Assembly: GCA_031472005.1 (NCBI GenBank)
Contig: PZJY01000003.1
Coordinates: 372,001-436,000 of the forward strand
From: Tetracladium setigerum
Lineage: Eukaryota > Ascomycota > Leotiomycetes > Helotiales
DNA: 64,000 bases
Reading direction: 5' to 3'
Shown here: positions 11,361 to 23,594 of the stretch, piece after piece
Layout of the letters: each line of letters starts with the position of its first letter
How positions within the stretch are numbered: position 1 is the first letter of the stretch
Position numbers and translations under genes: made by a program
Notes under the pieces: model-generated
What the model was told of the DNA's origin: nothing
The model's database searches: none
The model's input: only the letters and a program-made list of their open reading frames with translations

Positions 11361-12834
11361 TCAATCTGGAAGAGGAAATTAGCATTGGAACTGCTTGTTG
11401 CGACGCACTCTCTCAACATACCGTCGTAGTAGTCATCGTCATCATCAACTTCGGCCAATTGCTCAAAATTGACCTTGTAGCGAAGAATTCCACCAATACC
11501 ACCAAAGCCCTTGACGAACTGGTTACCCTCGCTGGAACGATCGGAGACAAACTCGAGATTGGCTCCAAAGTCCTTGTATTTCTCGGCAATCCACTCAAGG
11601 AAGGATTCTTGCTGGACCACTTCCATCTCCTGTCCAGTCTCACGATCCATGAACTGGTCACGGTTGGCGGCTTCGGTAGCCTTGGTGGTGTGAAGGATGA
11701 TCTGAACACCTTGGTTGTCCTTGAGGACCCATCGGTTGATTTCCAAGTTCTCGAAGACAATGAGAGTCTCAACAGCACCGAGTTCCAAGGCCTTTAGAGT
11801 ATCCTCGATACCGTAACAGACTCGTCCAGTGTCTTGACTGATCTCTTCGAAGTACTTGCCAATAAGCTTCTTCTCTTGAATGAACTTGACGTTGCTCAAA
11901 GTCTCAGCGGAGAGTTCGATGGCTTGGTTGAAGCCGTTCTCTCCTCCGTAAGAAACATCAACGACCTTGATGACCTTGGTTGCGAGACGGTTGTCAAACA
12001 AATCAGACTGATTCAGATCGTTCTTGAAATCAGCCGAACCAGCCAAAATGATACCAGCAACATTGACCTTGTCAGCTGTGATGAAGTTCTGAACAGCCAA
12101 CTCAGCGACCTTGCGGACATAGTTGTGACGCTTCTCCTCACGCAGACGCGCGAAACGAAGAGCAGATTGACCACCACGACCGTGCTTCTTCGGAAGATCG
12201 ACGGAGAACTTGTGTACTACATCGCGGGTGTTGCCACTCAGGGTACCGAACAAGGCTCCATTACCATCCATAATGATGAAACCGAACTTCTGGTCCGACT
12301 CCAACAGCTCGGCAAGTGCCTCGGTGTGGAATTTGTTGTCGCAAAGATATAGGGAGGTATTGATAGGCTTGAAGGGTTCGAAATCGATGTTGACCTTTCG
12401 TTCCTTGCCCTCGGAGGTGAGAATTTCACCACAGTAGACGACCAAACCATTGGTGGGGACCTTGTTATAAAGTTTGAGTCTTTGCTGGGTTGAAGTAATG
12501 CAGAAAGGACGGATTGACGATTGACTCGGGATTTGATATTCGAGGCCGTACCCTACACGAGGTCTTGTCAGCGGGGCAAGCGAGAAAAGAGAGGAATCCA
12601 CCACGCACGTATTCTTCAGCCAACATCTTTGCCGCACGCGAGATTTGATCCTTGGGGGCTGCGATGGTGTCAGTCGTCGGTACAAGGTTCGCAGATTTGG
12701 TGCATCAACTCACGAATAATGAGGGAAATCATGGAGGTTCCATTGCCTCGAGCAGCCTCCAGGCGCTTGATCAATTTCTTCACCTTCCAGATCTCGATGT
12801 TCTTCTCGGCCTCGTTGGCTTGGGCGTCACTCAT
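11361..12834 (-). CDS. SUP45: Translation termination factor eRF1
   Basis: Recognises all three stop codons in the ribosomal A site and triggers peptide release with eRF3. Four exons: 12834-12714, 12658-12609, 12552-11422 and 11365-11361, separated by introns of 55, 56 and 56 nt. Key motifs are all present: SLIIPPKDQ across the first junction, the stop-codon reading motif TASNIKSRVNR, the YLCDNKF (YxCxxxF) motif, and the peptide-release GGQ loop in KKHGRGGQSALRF. The C-terminus is an Asp/Tyr-rich tail; the final exon contributes only one Asp codon plus the stop. Length (about 434 residues) matches the family. The start MSDAQANEAEKNIEIWKVKK fits fungal eRF1. No frame disturbance is seen. Confidence 0.97.
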
Positions 12835-13465
12835 GCTGGCGGGTTTCTCTGCCGGCGCAGAGAAGGAAATAGAGGGGGGAAAGGAAGAGGGAATGGACTG
12901 TTGGTCTTGACGCTGCGATACAGAGTCAATATTTCGGGGTGGTGAGTAGAAGGATGGTGGAATGGGTGACGTGGGATGAAGGAGGAGAACAAGGAGCCGA
13001 ATGTGGGCGGGCAGAAGACCTTTTTAGGTCTCGCGTACTCGTAGCCGTCGCCGACGACGCCAAGCCTCAGCCCGAGATGGTCCGTGCATGTTCAGGGCGA
13101 ATCCTCCCTCATTCTTTGAAGACTCCTATCAAAGTGACTTCAACAACTGTCACCTACCGAACAAATTAGAGGGTTCCTCGTCACCCGATCACGTTTAAGC
13201 GGCTATGAACTCAAGGTGTGGTGTGCATTTCCTAACTGGATATCTCTTGGAATGATCTCTTGAATCATCAACGATTCTCAGCCCATCAGTCGAGTCATCT
13301 TGACTCCTCCTAACTCCTCCATCCATAATTACAGGCATACAACTGGTCGCTCAAATTGGCAACGAGGAGGATATCAAGCAAGCGCAAATATCATGTATCA
13401 TACAAGACTCTATGTTGACTCAGCTCGAAAGTTGCGATACTATTATCCTCATTATCCCCATCACC
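12835..13465. other. Intergenic: eRF1 promoter
   Basis: Promoter and leader of the leftward eRF1 gene and the 3' flank of a small Cys/His-rich open frame. No other gene is supported. Confidence 0.55.
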
Positions 13466-13732
13466 CTATCGGGTTCCCTTACCCTCATGCCTCAGCACCA
13501 AGCCGAAATTCTCAAAAGGTGCATCCCTCAAACTGTTTTGCCTCTCCAGCTGCCTCACGAGCTGCCTCATCGTACATCTCCCGCAAATCCCATCTTCCCT
13601 CAATAGCTGTGTCCCCTTCCAATTCAAGCACTCATCTAGGTTGTTCTCATTTGTGGTCGGGTCGAGGGGGCATGGGGCACGGTTGGTGCTGGAGTGATGG
13701 CAGGTATGTCGAGTGAAGTGTATTTCACACAT
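13466..13732 (-). CDS. Small Cys/His-rich hypothetical protein
   Basis: An 88-codon open frame starting at an ATG that gives MCEIHFTRHTCHHS. The cysteine and histidine spacing (C-x8-C-H-H, then a lone Cys, another Cys, and a CGRC pair) resembles the small zinc-binding-like proteins common in filamentous fungi, which typically open with MC and a C/H pattern. I do not recognise a named family. No introns were needed; extension past the stop by splicing is possible. It sits alone between eRF1 and the dehydrogenase gene. It could be a chance frame; the clustered Cys/His residues are the main support. Confidence 0.4.
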   Translation of the reverse strand: MCEIHFTRHTCHHSSTNRAPCPLDPTTNENNLDECLNWKGTQLLREDGICGRCTMRQLVRQLERQNSLRDAPFENFGLVLRHEGKGTR

Positions 13733-14925
13733 TTTATGAATTTCCTGCTTGCTGAAGTGGATATGGAATATCAAGGATCTATTTACTTTTTTTAAAGGTA
13801 AAGCTCTAGGTTTCTATGGAAGATGATGGTGAAGCTTGAACAAAGGAGATTGGAATCATCATTGAACTTCTTCATGAGAGGTGACCAATATCTCGTTTTC
13901 TTTGTCTGCGGACTATTGAGAGTTGAGAGTTGAGTGATGCTCAAAGCGGCGAACGTTAGCGAGTGAATACCACCAGCAATTCTTCTAAAGTATCGAGAAT
14001 AACGATGATGGAATCATTCGATTCTAGAAACCGTGAAAAGCATATTCAGATTTTAAATCCCCTGAATAAGTAGTATTCCAATCCTTTGAATAATCCCGAA
14101 GATCATCAGAATGATCGAGGTCAAATAAACAATGAATGCCATGCTCATTCATCACCTCAATTAGAAAATAGATAAAAAGGAACATAGAATGAAACCCATT
14201 TGCACCGCTGGAGAAAGTTCCAGGCGGCAAGCATTATTGAAGCATCTGGTTCCGTGGCCCTGTGCTCGAACAACACCCGAAATTCTAGATCCCGTACGGT
14301 ACTGGTGCTTCTTACATCATAGCCGTATTTTAAACTTCCTTCTCATTCATATTGACAATTATAACATTCACAATAATGCTTTGTAATTCCGTTTCTAGCA
14401 TGATTTGGAGAAAGATTCGCTTATGAATGACATTGATTCCACCAAAAGTTGAGCTTTTAGTTTTGTTCAGATAGGCCGAAAGGGGTCTTTCCTCTCCCCA
14501 GAGATCCATCAATGTTCCATCAAAATTGTCTATCACTTTACAAAGCCAATCCCAACTCCCAAAGACAACTTCCCGCTTCTATCAACACAAAGAAGCAACA
14601 GTCGGAAATCCGTCATAACTCCGCCAAGACCCTGTCTTAACGTAGCGAAAAGATAAGGTTATCCGACGGCGCCGCCGATCAACATCATAGTTCGAGTATA
14701 AAAAGCAACTTAAAGCCCCCTGGTTAGTTCCCGGGAACAGTGCTAGCATTTCTTTTTCTTTTTGTTCTTCTGATTATTTGCACACTTGTAATCATCGATA
14801 GTGTACTGGTCATCGAATATTGCGAAATTACAAAGTTTTAAACTCTGTTGTTTGGTGAATTGCAAGGTATCGTCCGTCACACGCAATCATCACTCGTCCA
14901 TCAGTTAGTTAGTCAATATTCAAAG
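13733..14925. other. Intergenic: promoter region of the dehydrogenase gene
   Basis: Over 1.1 kb without a supportable gene. It likely holds the promoter and leader of the rightward dehydrogenase gene and the upstream region of the small leftward frame. Confidence 0.55.
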
Positions 14926-15926
14926 ATGCCGTTGGAAATACAATTCCCAGGTGTGGCTTTGGTTACGGGTGCCGCTGGAACAGGTAACTTTACATTCATC
15001 CATTTATTCTTTTCGTCCTTCGTCAACGTGTCAATTGATCGAAGAATTCTGAGATCTGAGAAAATTACATGAACGATGACTGACCATACCTACAGGAATC
15101 GGGGCAGCAGTAGCAAAATCCTTCGCCACCGCCGGTTGCAAGAGAATAGCCATCACAGATCTAAACAGCAATCTCCTCCTCGCCACCGAAACCTCAATCA
15201 CAACCGCTCACCCAGACATAGAAATTCTTTCCATCGCAGGCGACATCTCCTCTGAAGCCTTCGTCGAGAGCTTCATCGCCGCCACAGTCGCGAGATTCGG
15301 CCGTGTGGACTACTGCGTTAATTGTGCGGGTATCTTGGGAGTAGTGGAAGTACTAGTGCGGAGATGGAGGTGGATGAGTTTGATAGGATTAATGGGGTGA
15401 ATTATAGGGGATGTTGGTTGTCATCTAGGGCCCAGATTAGGGCGATGAGGAGACAGGAGAGATTGCCTAGTCATGATGGAGGGAGGGAGGGAGAGAGAGG
15501 GAGTATTGTTAATATTGCTAGTCAGCTGGGGATTGTTGCTCGGAGGGCTGCTCGTGAGTCCAATACATTCCTGCAGTCACTCCCAATTCCTCCAAAAGAT
15601 ATCCCATACTAACAGATGCGCTCATAGCGGCGTATTGTGCATCGAAAGCAGCAGTGATAGGAATGACAAGATCAGATGCGATCGATAACTCGGAGTATGG
15701 AATTCGCGTAAATGCCATCTGTCCTGGCTTGGTTGAGACGCCGATGACTACGGATGAGGCTGGTGTTCCGTTGGAGGTTATGAAGCCGGCTGTTGCTGTT
15801 GCTCCGATGAATAGGATGGCGAAAGTGGATGAGATTGCGGATTGCGTGTTGTTCTTGGTAAGCAGTAGGGCAAGTTTTGTGCAGGGAAGTGCGATGGTTG
15901 TTGATGGTGGCTATATCATCAATTGA
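14926..15926 (+). CDS. Short-chain dehydrogenase/reductase (frame broken once)
   Basis: An NAD(P)-dependent oxidoreductase with the classical SDR layout: a TGxxxGIG cofactor loop (VTGAAGTGIGAAVAK, formed across intron 14984-15095), NCAG (the NNAG-type motif), the catalytic Ser region NIASQLGI, the catalytic YxxxK (YCASK) after intron 15554-15627, the CPGLVETPM motif, and the family's C-terminal MVVDGGY. The substrate cannot be told. The start follows from the first ATG in frame before the cofactor motif. At the GGG run 15337-15339 the frame before (NCAGILG) and after (SGSTSAEMEVDEF) are offset by one missing base, so as written the product would stop early. All later motifs are intact, arguing for a sequencing slip or a very recent lesion. 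Confidence 0.85.
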
Positions 15927-17117
15927 GAGGGTTTAAGGTGATATAATGGATGGTAGGTACCTAGTTGGTGGTTAATGCTATGTTTATGAAACGAGCATGG
16001 GCATAACTTCGAAAACGAATTTGGCCTACAAACTTCAAAGCAGTGCATTATGAATGACGAATAAGGTTTACCAGAAAGAAATGAAAGAAGAAGAATCTTC
16101 TTTGAGTACGAGGAAAAAAGCGGATATTCGAGATGAATACAAGACGCATTGACTTTGTCGCATTAACTAACTGTGGCTGCGAGGAATAAAGACGGAAAAC
16201 AATCAGTAAAAAAAATCGAGGCTCGATTTAATTCACGCCAAAAAAAATAGAATTCTTAGCAGAATGGCAGAAAAGAAGAAAACCAACACGAGAGATGGAC
16301 GATTGGGCATTCGTATCTGTGCAGTGAAGGGGATTTGAGAGAGCATGCATGAAGAAGTACCTATGTGTTGAAAAATAACTAAAAATTAGCAATGCCAGGT
16401 GCAAAGCTCGGGAAGAGACCAAAGAATACCTACCTAAATGCTTAGTAGATCCACCTTACATGGAAAACCCACATCAAAATGACAGCTCAACCTGGCTCTA
16501 GGTTTCCTTCTATGTCAACGGCGCGGTACTAAGTTTTGATGATTTGCTTAAGCGGGAGTTGTCGTGAGAGCACATTGTTCTCTTAGAAAACGAGTGGAAA
16601 GACTTTCTTGAACTTGAACATCATCTAGGTAAAGAAGCAGAAGAAAGCCGAAAACATCAGACCCAGTAATTGGATTTATTCCAGAAGAATTGATATTACC
16701 TCCGTACTCGGGAGCGAATGAGGTGCGTAAGATTTATGTTGACAAAAAGAAGCGACGGCTGAGACTTGGAGAAATTGGGCGCGTCTTCTTCGGCCACCGT
16801 AGTGGGCAACACTGACCCTAGGAGCAGTTAGTCAGCCGCCTTCCATTCCCTCGTCAACAAACCTTTGTTTACGCTCTCCATTTCGAACCCAAACATCGAC
16901 GACCACAATTCAGCACCTCGCCAAATCGCTGCTCGCGCACGTCTCTGATCCTATATCAAGTGATAGGATCACTTTACAGGCGCGATTTCCTACCCGGAAA
17001 GACGTGTGGGGAAACAGGTTGGCATTTTCTCGAGAAATAAACAACAAAAGCCTTCCTCGCTCGACAAAAATCAACACAAAAGCCACCAGCTTATTCTTAT
17101 AATTCTCCACCAGCACC
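15927..17117. other. Intergenic: 3' flank of the dehydrogenase, promoter of the RFX gene
   Basis: No gene is supported. The right part is the probable promoter and long leader of the RFX factor gene. Confidence 0.55.
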
Positions 17118-19787
17118 ATGGGTAAGTAGTTTGAGGCGATACGTGAAACTTCCCTAGTTCAGCGATTCCTTTTTTGCTGCGCACAGTCGTGCTAATTCTT
17201 CAAATCGGCAGAATCACACCAAAGAGACACCAAGGGCAAGTCCCGATCCCGTTCCAACACAGCGACGTCGACCAAAAGTAGGAAACGCCCACAATCGCGA
17301 GCATCTACAACCAGCGCACACAGTATAGCTCCACAACCAATGCCTGGACAATCTATCCCCGGACAACATATGGTACAAAATTCGGCAGAACATCAGAAGC
17401 ATTGGTATGAACAGCAGAGCAGCCATGTCCCAATGCAACGATTTGGAAGTATGAGCCACCAGATGACGCCCGAACAAATGGTTGCAAACTCGGCCTCCCA
17501 ACTTCAGAATCCTCGGCCATATGACATAGATCCTACACTGGAGGTACAACACACACATCCACCTATAGACTACCCCGAAGATGGGTCATATATCGCGGAC
17601 CACAGACGCCAGTCTTTGCCAGTCGAGTACGTGCCAGCATATGGAGAAGATAGCCAGATAATGGAAGGACGAAGCGATGAGCAAGACGAAGTGGACTCTC
17701 TGGCGGGGACGACTGGTCCAGCAAAAAAGGTTTCCAAGTCAAGTGCTGCTAATGAGCTGGAAATGCGACAGTTATTTCAGAGCAACAAACACAGAACCTT
17801 GCCAGAGGTAGCGACAGGCCTGCATGGAAACGAGAGAGGTCCACAGTCCGAGCGACAGCGTCAAGTGTTTGCAATGTTATGGTAAGTCTCTGGCTCATAG
17901 ACCACATGAGCAAGTCTAACAAGTTTCCAGGATCAATCAAGTCTGCAGTGTTGGCAAAGGCTCTGTTCCAAGGTCTCGTGTCTATGCCAACTATGTTTCG
18001 AGATGCGCTACAGAGAGAGTCACGGTGCTCAATCCTGCCTCCTTTGGCAAGCTCGTGCGCGTCTTGTTTCCAGGCCTGAAAACGCGTAGACTTGGTGTCC
18101 GTGGCGAGTCCAAATATCACTATGTCAATTTCAGTCTCGTTGACGATCAGCCCGATATGTCGGCAACTCCAAAGCGGAGGCCAACACAAGCCTTTGCTCA
18201 AGTTTCGACGGCCTTTGTGCAAGCAAGCTTCAGGTAAGGTTATTCATATTCACCGTCAAGCTTTGCTTACAAAGTTCCAGTGCCCCGATCGCGCCCCCAA
18301 ACAATTATCCAGTAGACCGAGCTGCATTTCCATCACCCGAAATCATTCAATTCTCGGAGCAGCCAAAGGAAAGTTCTGGAGGTTTCATCAAACCACACAG
18401 TCTTTACAATCATCCAGTTATCAAGGGCGTCGTCACTCTCGAGGCCACAACAAGCAAAATGGCCCAGCGACTTCAATTTGCTCCTCCCGAGCCAGTCATG
18501 GAATACGAAGCAATCGTTCTTCCCAAGATCCAACCATTTATTCCACCCGGGACAGATCAAGATTCGGCAACTGCTCTCAGCGCGCTTTACAGATCACATT
18601 GCACGTCACTTATCGAGTGCATGCGGTATTGTAAAGAGAAAACTTTCTTCCACCTATTTACCTCATTTCACGGAACTCTTACCATGCCGGTCCAGAAGCT
18701 ATTCGCAAACCCAAGTGTTGCTCCTTGGATTGAGGAATGTGATTTCGTCATGTATCAAAAGATGATGAAGGTTGTCAGTCCGTTGACGCTTCAAGTTGCA
18801 CCAAAGCCAGTCTTGGACACTCTTCGAAGTATCTCGGAGAAGCTTGTTGCTCACATTGAGACTTCTTTCCAAGGTCAACCTGTTCACGTCGTAAACGCCA
18901 AGCTTGCTCCTGCAACACTCTTTGCGGGGTTATTGGATCGCGAGCTGCGAGTCAATTTGACCGCCCATGCCGCCGCAAACATGCTATCCAATCCTGCAAA
19001 CCGTGATCAGATGTACGAGGACTGGATTACAATGGTTCGCACCAGAAAGGTCGCAGAGTGTGTTCCAACGAGAGGAATGGATGATGTTGTCACGCTCCTT
19101 CTCACCGAGCTTCGTGATCTCCTAGATCCCATCGCGGTGCCATGGGAGCTCGAGGGAGCAACACCATACGGAGAAATGGCCTTACGAACAGGTCGCCAGC
19201 AACAAGCTGCCATCCATGCTGACGCCTCCACCGAAAATGTTCTCGATCGCTGGGTTAACTTCCTGGTCTCGCTTCCTGGCAAATTTCCCTATGCTACTCA
19301 TGCAGAGATCGTCTGGTGCGTGCAAAGCGTTGGCACCGCCGTGATGAGAGATATTACAATTGCACAAGGCAAAAGCTTCGGGTCTTGGTGGGTTACCAAG
19401 TGCTGGATTGATGAGATGATCTCTTTCTTAGCAGAGCAGGGTGGTTTCATGGAGTACAAGAGCTCACAGGCAACACACAAGCAAGAGGTTAGACAAACAG
19501 TAGCCAGCCGAGCCCCTAGTCGGAATGAGAGTCGCTACAGTGGTACGAGCGACGAGTTTATGCGAGACAACAGCAACATGGACAGAGGATCATCCAATGC
19601 TAGACCGATGGACGTAGCTAGTCAAGCTGCGATGAACTCAGCTGCTGGTCATGATGATAGCGGTATTGGCATTCGTACGCCTGACGAAGACTTTACTACC
19701 GGAAAGTACGACTATGAACGCCATGTCCACGGCCATGGAGCTCATCCACAAATGAGCCATCATGGCCTTCCGCAATCTTCGGTCTGA
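17118..19787 (+). CDS. RFX1: RFX-family transcription factor
   Basis: A winged-helix DNA-binding regulator of the RFX/Crt1 family. In yeast the relative represses DNA-damage genes; in other fungi relatives affect morphology and secondary metabolism. Exons are 17118-17121, 17212-17881, 17931-18233 and 18281-19787 (introns 90, 49 and 47 nt); the first exon holds only the start codon plus one base. The Arg/Ser-rich N-terminus is followed by a Gln/His/Pro-rich stretch. The RFX domain (about 17860-18150) contains PRSRVYANYVSRC, NPASFGKLVRVLFPGLKTRR and GVRGESKYHYV, the last holding the DNA-contact residues. A long conserved C-terminal region follows, and the tail is Ser/His-rich. All introns preserve frame. 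Confidence 0.92.
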
Positions 19788-21008
19788 GGAGGGCTATATC
19801 AATGGGAGTTGGCGTCTTCTATGGGACTATTACATTCTTCTTCGCATCTTAGGGTAATGACGGGGGGTGGGAATGATTACTATGACATTTTACGACTCGG
19901 ATGAAGAAACGAAAGGGCAGTAGATTGGTTTGGTTAATGGTGTACATCTGGCAGGGCTGGGGGGGCTACTTGTTTTTGCTTGGGGGAATACGAGTGATAT
20001 TATTGGGTATTTCTATGTATTGCTTTGCTTGGGTTTGCAGGCATGCATCTCTTCTTTTTGCTATTACTGGAGTTTCTCAAGGAGTCATCGAGTAGCAGGA
20101 GTTCTTATTACCACGTTGAGCTATCCGTGTATCTATGTTTAGCGGGTGTTGTCTGATGGGACGGCAAATGAATTTTTTTTACTTTTCAAACTACTCCCGA
20201 GGTCTCGTGAGGGAGGCGAAGCCCCCGAAGGAATCTAGCCACCATGTGAATCTAAATCTTCTTGAGGGGATGGTGTAAGTCCGCCGAGCTGATTGATGGT
20301 AAGATCTGACCAGAAACAGTCTCACTGACAAACCCATTCTTGAAGGAGTAACTCCAGTTGCCGAACATCGACAAATGAAGGTCCCCGCTTACATGATGAC
20401 AACGGTCTAGATGAAGCCGCTCTGTGGGGGAGGCTCTTTATAGCCAGTGAGTAGTACTGGGTTTGCAGATGCCACTCCCTTTGTTTGAGATGCCGGCGAC
20501 TTAAAAGCCTTGCTCGCGATCATGTCATCGCCGCTTGCCTGAATCTGACCTCATTGCAGGTGGGATTTCGTGGGATTCGTGGGGCAGGCAAAGTTGCGTC
20601 CACCCCGCAGTTCTGTTTAGTATACGAAGGTCGAGTGCGCATTCCCTAAGTACATAAACGAGAGACAATCCTCTTTTTATTCTGGATTCCATAACTCTCA
20701 AGTTGTGCCATGAATGAATTAATTAATTGCTTGACCCCAACTTCATTTGTACACATTTCGCTTGCGGAAGTAAACAAAGAAGCACCCGACAGACACCGGG
20801 ACAACAAGCCGCAGCCTAGCAGCCCATCACTCACATCTGTCCGTCCTGCCCCTCTCCTTATCTTAGCGTGGTGCCAGGTCAGGGTCAGGGCAATCAATCA
20901 ATCCACCAGCCAGCAAGCACGCTCCGATTTTCGCTTGTGAAAGCGCCGGGGTGTGTGGCCCAAGGGGATCCATCCAAATTACGCCTGGGGGAAGATCCGG
21001 AAAAAAAT
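19788..21008. other. Intergenic: RFX 3' flank and HOM3 promoter/leader
   Basis: Small open frames near 19900-20140 lie in the probable 3' untranslated region of the RFX gene. The right half is the HOM3 promoter and leader and includes an ATG-started 76-codon upstream open frame (20710-20940). Confidence 0.55.
20710..20940 (+). other. Upstream open frame in HOM3 leader region
   Basis: An ATG-started 76-codon frame ends 68 bp before the HOM3 start, in a different frame. It may lie within the transcript leader and slow translation of HOM3, or may be outside the transcript. No domain is recognisable. Confidence 0.3.
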
Positions 21009-23025
21009 ATGACTCTTCCTCGCAAACGTTCTCTCTCTACATCCTTCTCCCACGAGCAATTGAACATCTTTTCACGCCCGCGCAAGTCCTGGAGAATCAT
21101 GAGCACCTCAGAGCCACTCCCGAACGGTGTCTCGGCCGCAGAGCTGGCAGCGAACACCACCACCACAGTCGATGGCCCGCGCCAGACAAAGCTGCAATTG
21201 AGGGGCAATGAGGTCGCCAAGGGAGGTTGGGTGGTACAGAAATTTGGGGGGACCAGCGTGGGAAAGTTTGCGTGTAATATTGCGGAGGATATTGTGAGGT
21301 TTGTTTTTCTCTGATCTGGGAGAGTGGTGGGGGGGGAAATGGGTGATGGGAGATGGAATTGTGCTAATTGGCATGTAGGGCGAGCTTGGATGACAATAAA
21401 ATCGCTGTAGTGTGTTCAGCGAGAAGTACGGGAAAGAAAGTCGAGGGGACGACGAGTCGGTATGAATGCCCTTGTGATTCCGCGGAAATAGGAAATAGAT
21501 CCTTTTTGGCAGTTTTTCTTTTAGAGGGCTGACAAGGTTTTTTTTGGCAGGTTACTGGAGATATTTGGCGTGCTGAAGCAGGTCAATACGATCAAAGATG
21601 CCGAGTCGGCTCATTACGAAGAACTGGTTAGTGAGTACGAGAGACTTGTTCGAGTTATCTGCGAAGACCACACGAGTGCCGCAGATTCGCATATCCAAGA
21701 TGAGAGCATACGGAGGGCTCTAAGAGCGGAAATCGTGGCGGAATGCAACGAGATTATCGATTACAGGCTGGCGGCTGAACGCTGGAAATTGGAGATTGAT
21801 TCGAGGAGTAAAGATCGAATGGTTAGTTTTGGAGAGAAGCTCAGCTGTCGATTTATGGCTGCGCTGTTGCAGGATCGGGTAAGTTCGATTAGTTGAGGTT
21901 TTTGGGGAGAGAGTATTGACGAAAATAGGGAGTCGATGCTGAATTTGTGGATCTCTCCGACATTGTGCCTTCAAAGACCTCGAAACGATTGGATTTCGAA
22001 TTCTACAAGCAGATGGCCGAGACTTTAAAAGAGAAACTCTCAGCTTGCGAAAATAGAGTTCCAGTCATCACGGGCTACTTTGGACCAGTTCCAGGCGGGT
22101 TGATAGATGGAGAAATTGGCAGAGGGTACACCGATTTATGTGCTGCTTTAATAGCAGTAGGCATGCGTGCGGAGGAACTCCAGGTCTGGAAAGAAGTCGA
22201 TGGTATTTTCACTGCAGATCCATCCAAAGTCCCAACCGCCAGACTCCTTCAAACCATCACCCCAGCCGAAGCGGCAGAATTGACATTCTATGGCTCAGAA
22301 GTCATCCATCACCTCACCATGGACCAGGTCATCCACGCCGACCCACCAATCCCAATTCGCATCAAGAACGTCAAGAACCCACGCGGAAACGGCACAATCG
22401 TCGTGCCAGACGCAAAACTCGGCTCCGGAAATCTCGCGCATAATCGCAATCCAAGCACAATCAGTCTTCGCAAGACCCCCAAACGACCAACCGCTGTGAC
22501 GATCAAGGATAAAATATGCGTGATAAATGTACACTCTAACAAGCGATCCATCTCGCATGGTTTCTTTGCGAAGGTCTTCTCCATTCTGGATAAACGTCAG
22601 ATGTCTGTGGATCTGATCTCTACTTCGGAGGTGCATGTGTCCATGGCTATCCACTCGGCAAACATCTCGGATGAGGAGCTCCAGATGGCGAAAGTAGAGT
22701 TGGAGGAGTGTGGAGAGGTGAGCATCATCAACGAGATGGCTATTCTGAGTTTGGTGGGTGCAGAGATGAAGAATATGATTGGTATTGCTGGAGGATGTTC
22801 AGTACATTGGGAGAGAATAACGTGAATATTGAGATGATTTCACAGGGTAAGTTTTGTCATTTCTTCTCCAATTCTCTCAAAAACGACCAGATGAGGAGCC
22901 GATACTAACTAATACTTCACAAAACAGGTGCAAGCGAAATCAACATTTCTTGCGTAATCGATGCATATGAGGCCACAAGAGCCATGAACATACTACACAC
23001 CAATCTTTTCACCTTCCTCGAATAA
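21009..23025 (+). CDS. HOM3: Aspartate kinase (frame broken once near the C-terminus)
   Basis: Phosphorylates aspartate, the first step to threonine, methionine and isoleucine. Five exons: 21009-21298, 21379-21459, 21551-21878, 21929-22846 and 22928-23025. The catalytic part begins VVQKFGGTSVGKF and includes the GRGYTDLCAALIAVG and EVDGIFTADP motifs. Two ACT domains follow (VINVHSNKRSISHGF; then IEMISQGASEINISCVID across the last intron), the site of threonine feedback. The start at 21009 gives a basic N-terminal extension; 21099 (MSTSEPLPNG) is an alternative. At 22790-22791 (GG) one base is missing: the frame through NMIGIAG stops shortly after, while the frame one base back reads MFSTLGENNVNIEMISQG. 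Since the rest of the enzyme is intact and essential for prototrophy, a sequence error is likely. Confidence 0.93.
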
Positions 23026-23594
23026 GAAAAGTTAAAAAAGGAGCATTCAGAAAATCAAAAATCATCATCACCAACCATATATCTAGTCATCATCCGGACC
23101 TCAAAAAATGAGGGCAACTTTTCCTCGAACTAAAAAAACACCCCTTGGGGCAAGGGGGCTATCACTAGGGGAAACCATTGGAGTTTTGTCTTGTAAACAG
23201 GTTACTAAATCTTTTGGCTTAAACGGTTTTAGAAAGCATTTTTTGGGTTGCATGCATTTGACTTAGTTGTCTTTTTTTTTTTCCATTGCGTGGTTGTGCT
23301 TGTGGTTGTGTTTGTGTTTGTGTGCCTTTTTCCTTGTAGCATTGAGATCGGGGGAGTGGCGTGAGAGAGAGCGGGATCTGAGTAGCATTATGGAGAGAGA
23401 CGAAAGGGGAAGGGATGAGAAAAAAGAGTGGTGTATTTAAAAATATATCTATCATCAACTAGGTCCATTGACTGTCACAAATTACCGTGACATAATCGCG
23501 ATGTATAGGCATGGTGACAATACGGGCTACACGATATTACTGAAAGGGCTTATTCGACGAATCTAATTCAGTGGTTATACATCTAAGACTAAAC
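23026..23594. other. Convergent 3' flanks of HOM3 and the acyl-CoA synthetase gene
   Basis: The two genes converge here. The stretch contains T-rich and TTTGTG-type runs suitable for 3' end formation. No gene is supported. Confidence 0.6.

Noticed and set aside
11300..12352. Long + strand frames opposite eRF1
   Set aside because: They are antisense shadows of the highly conserved eRF1 gene.
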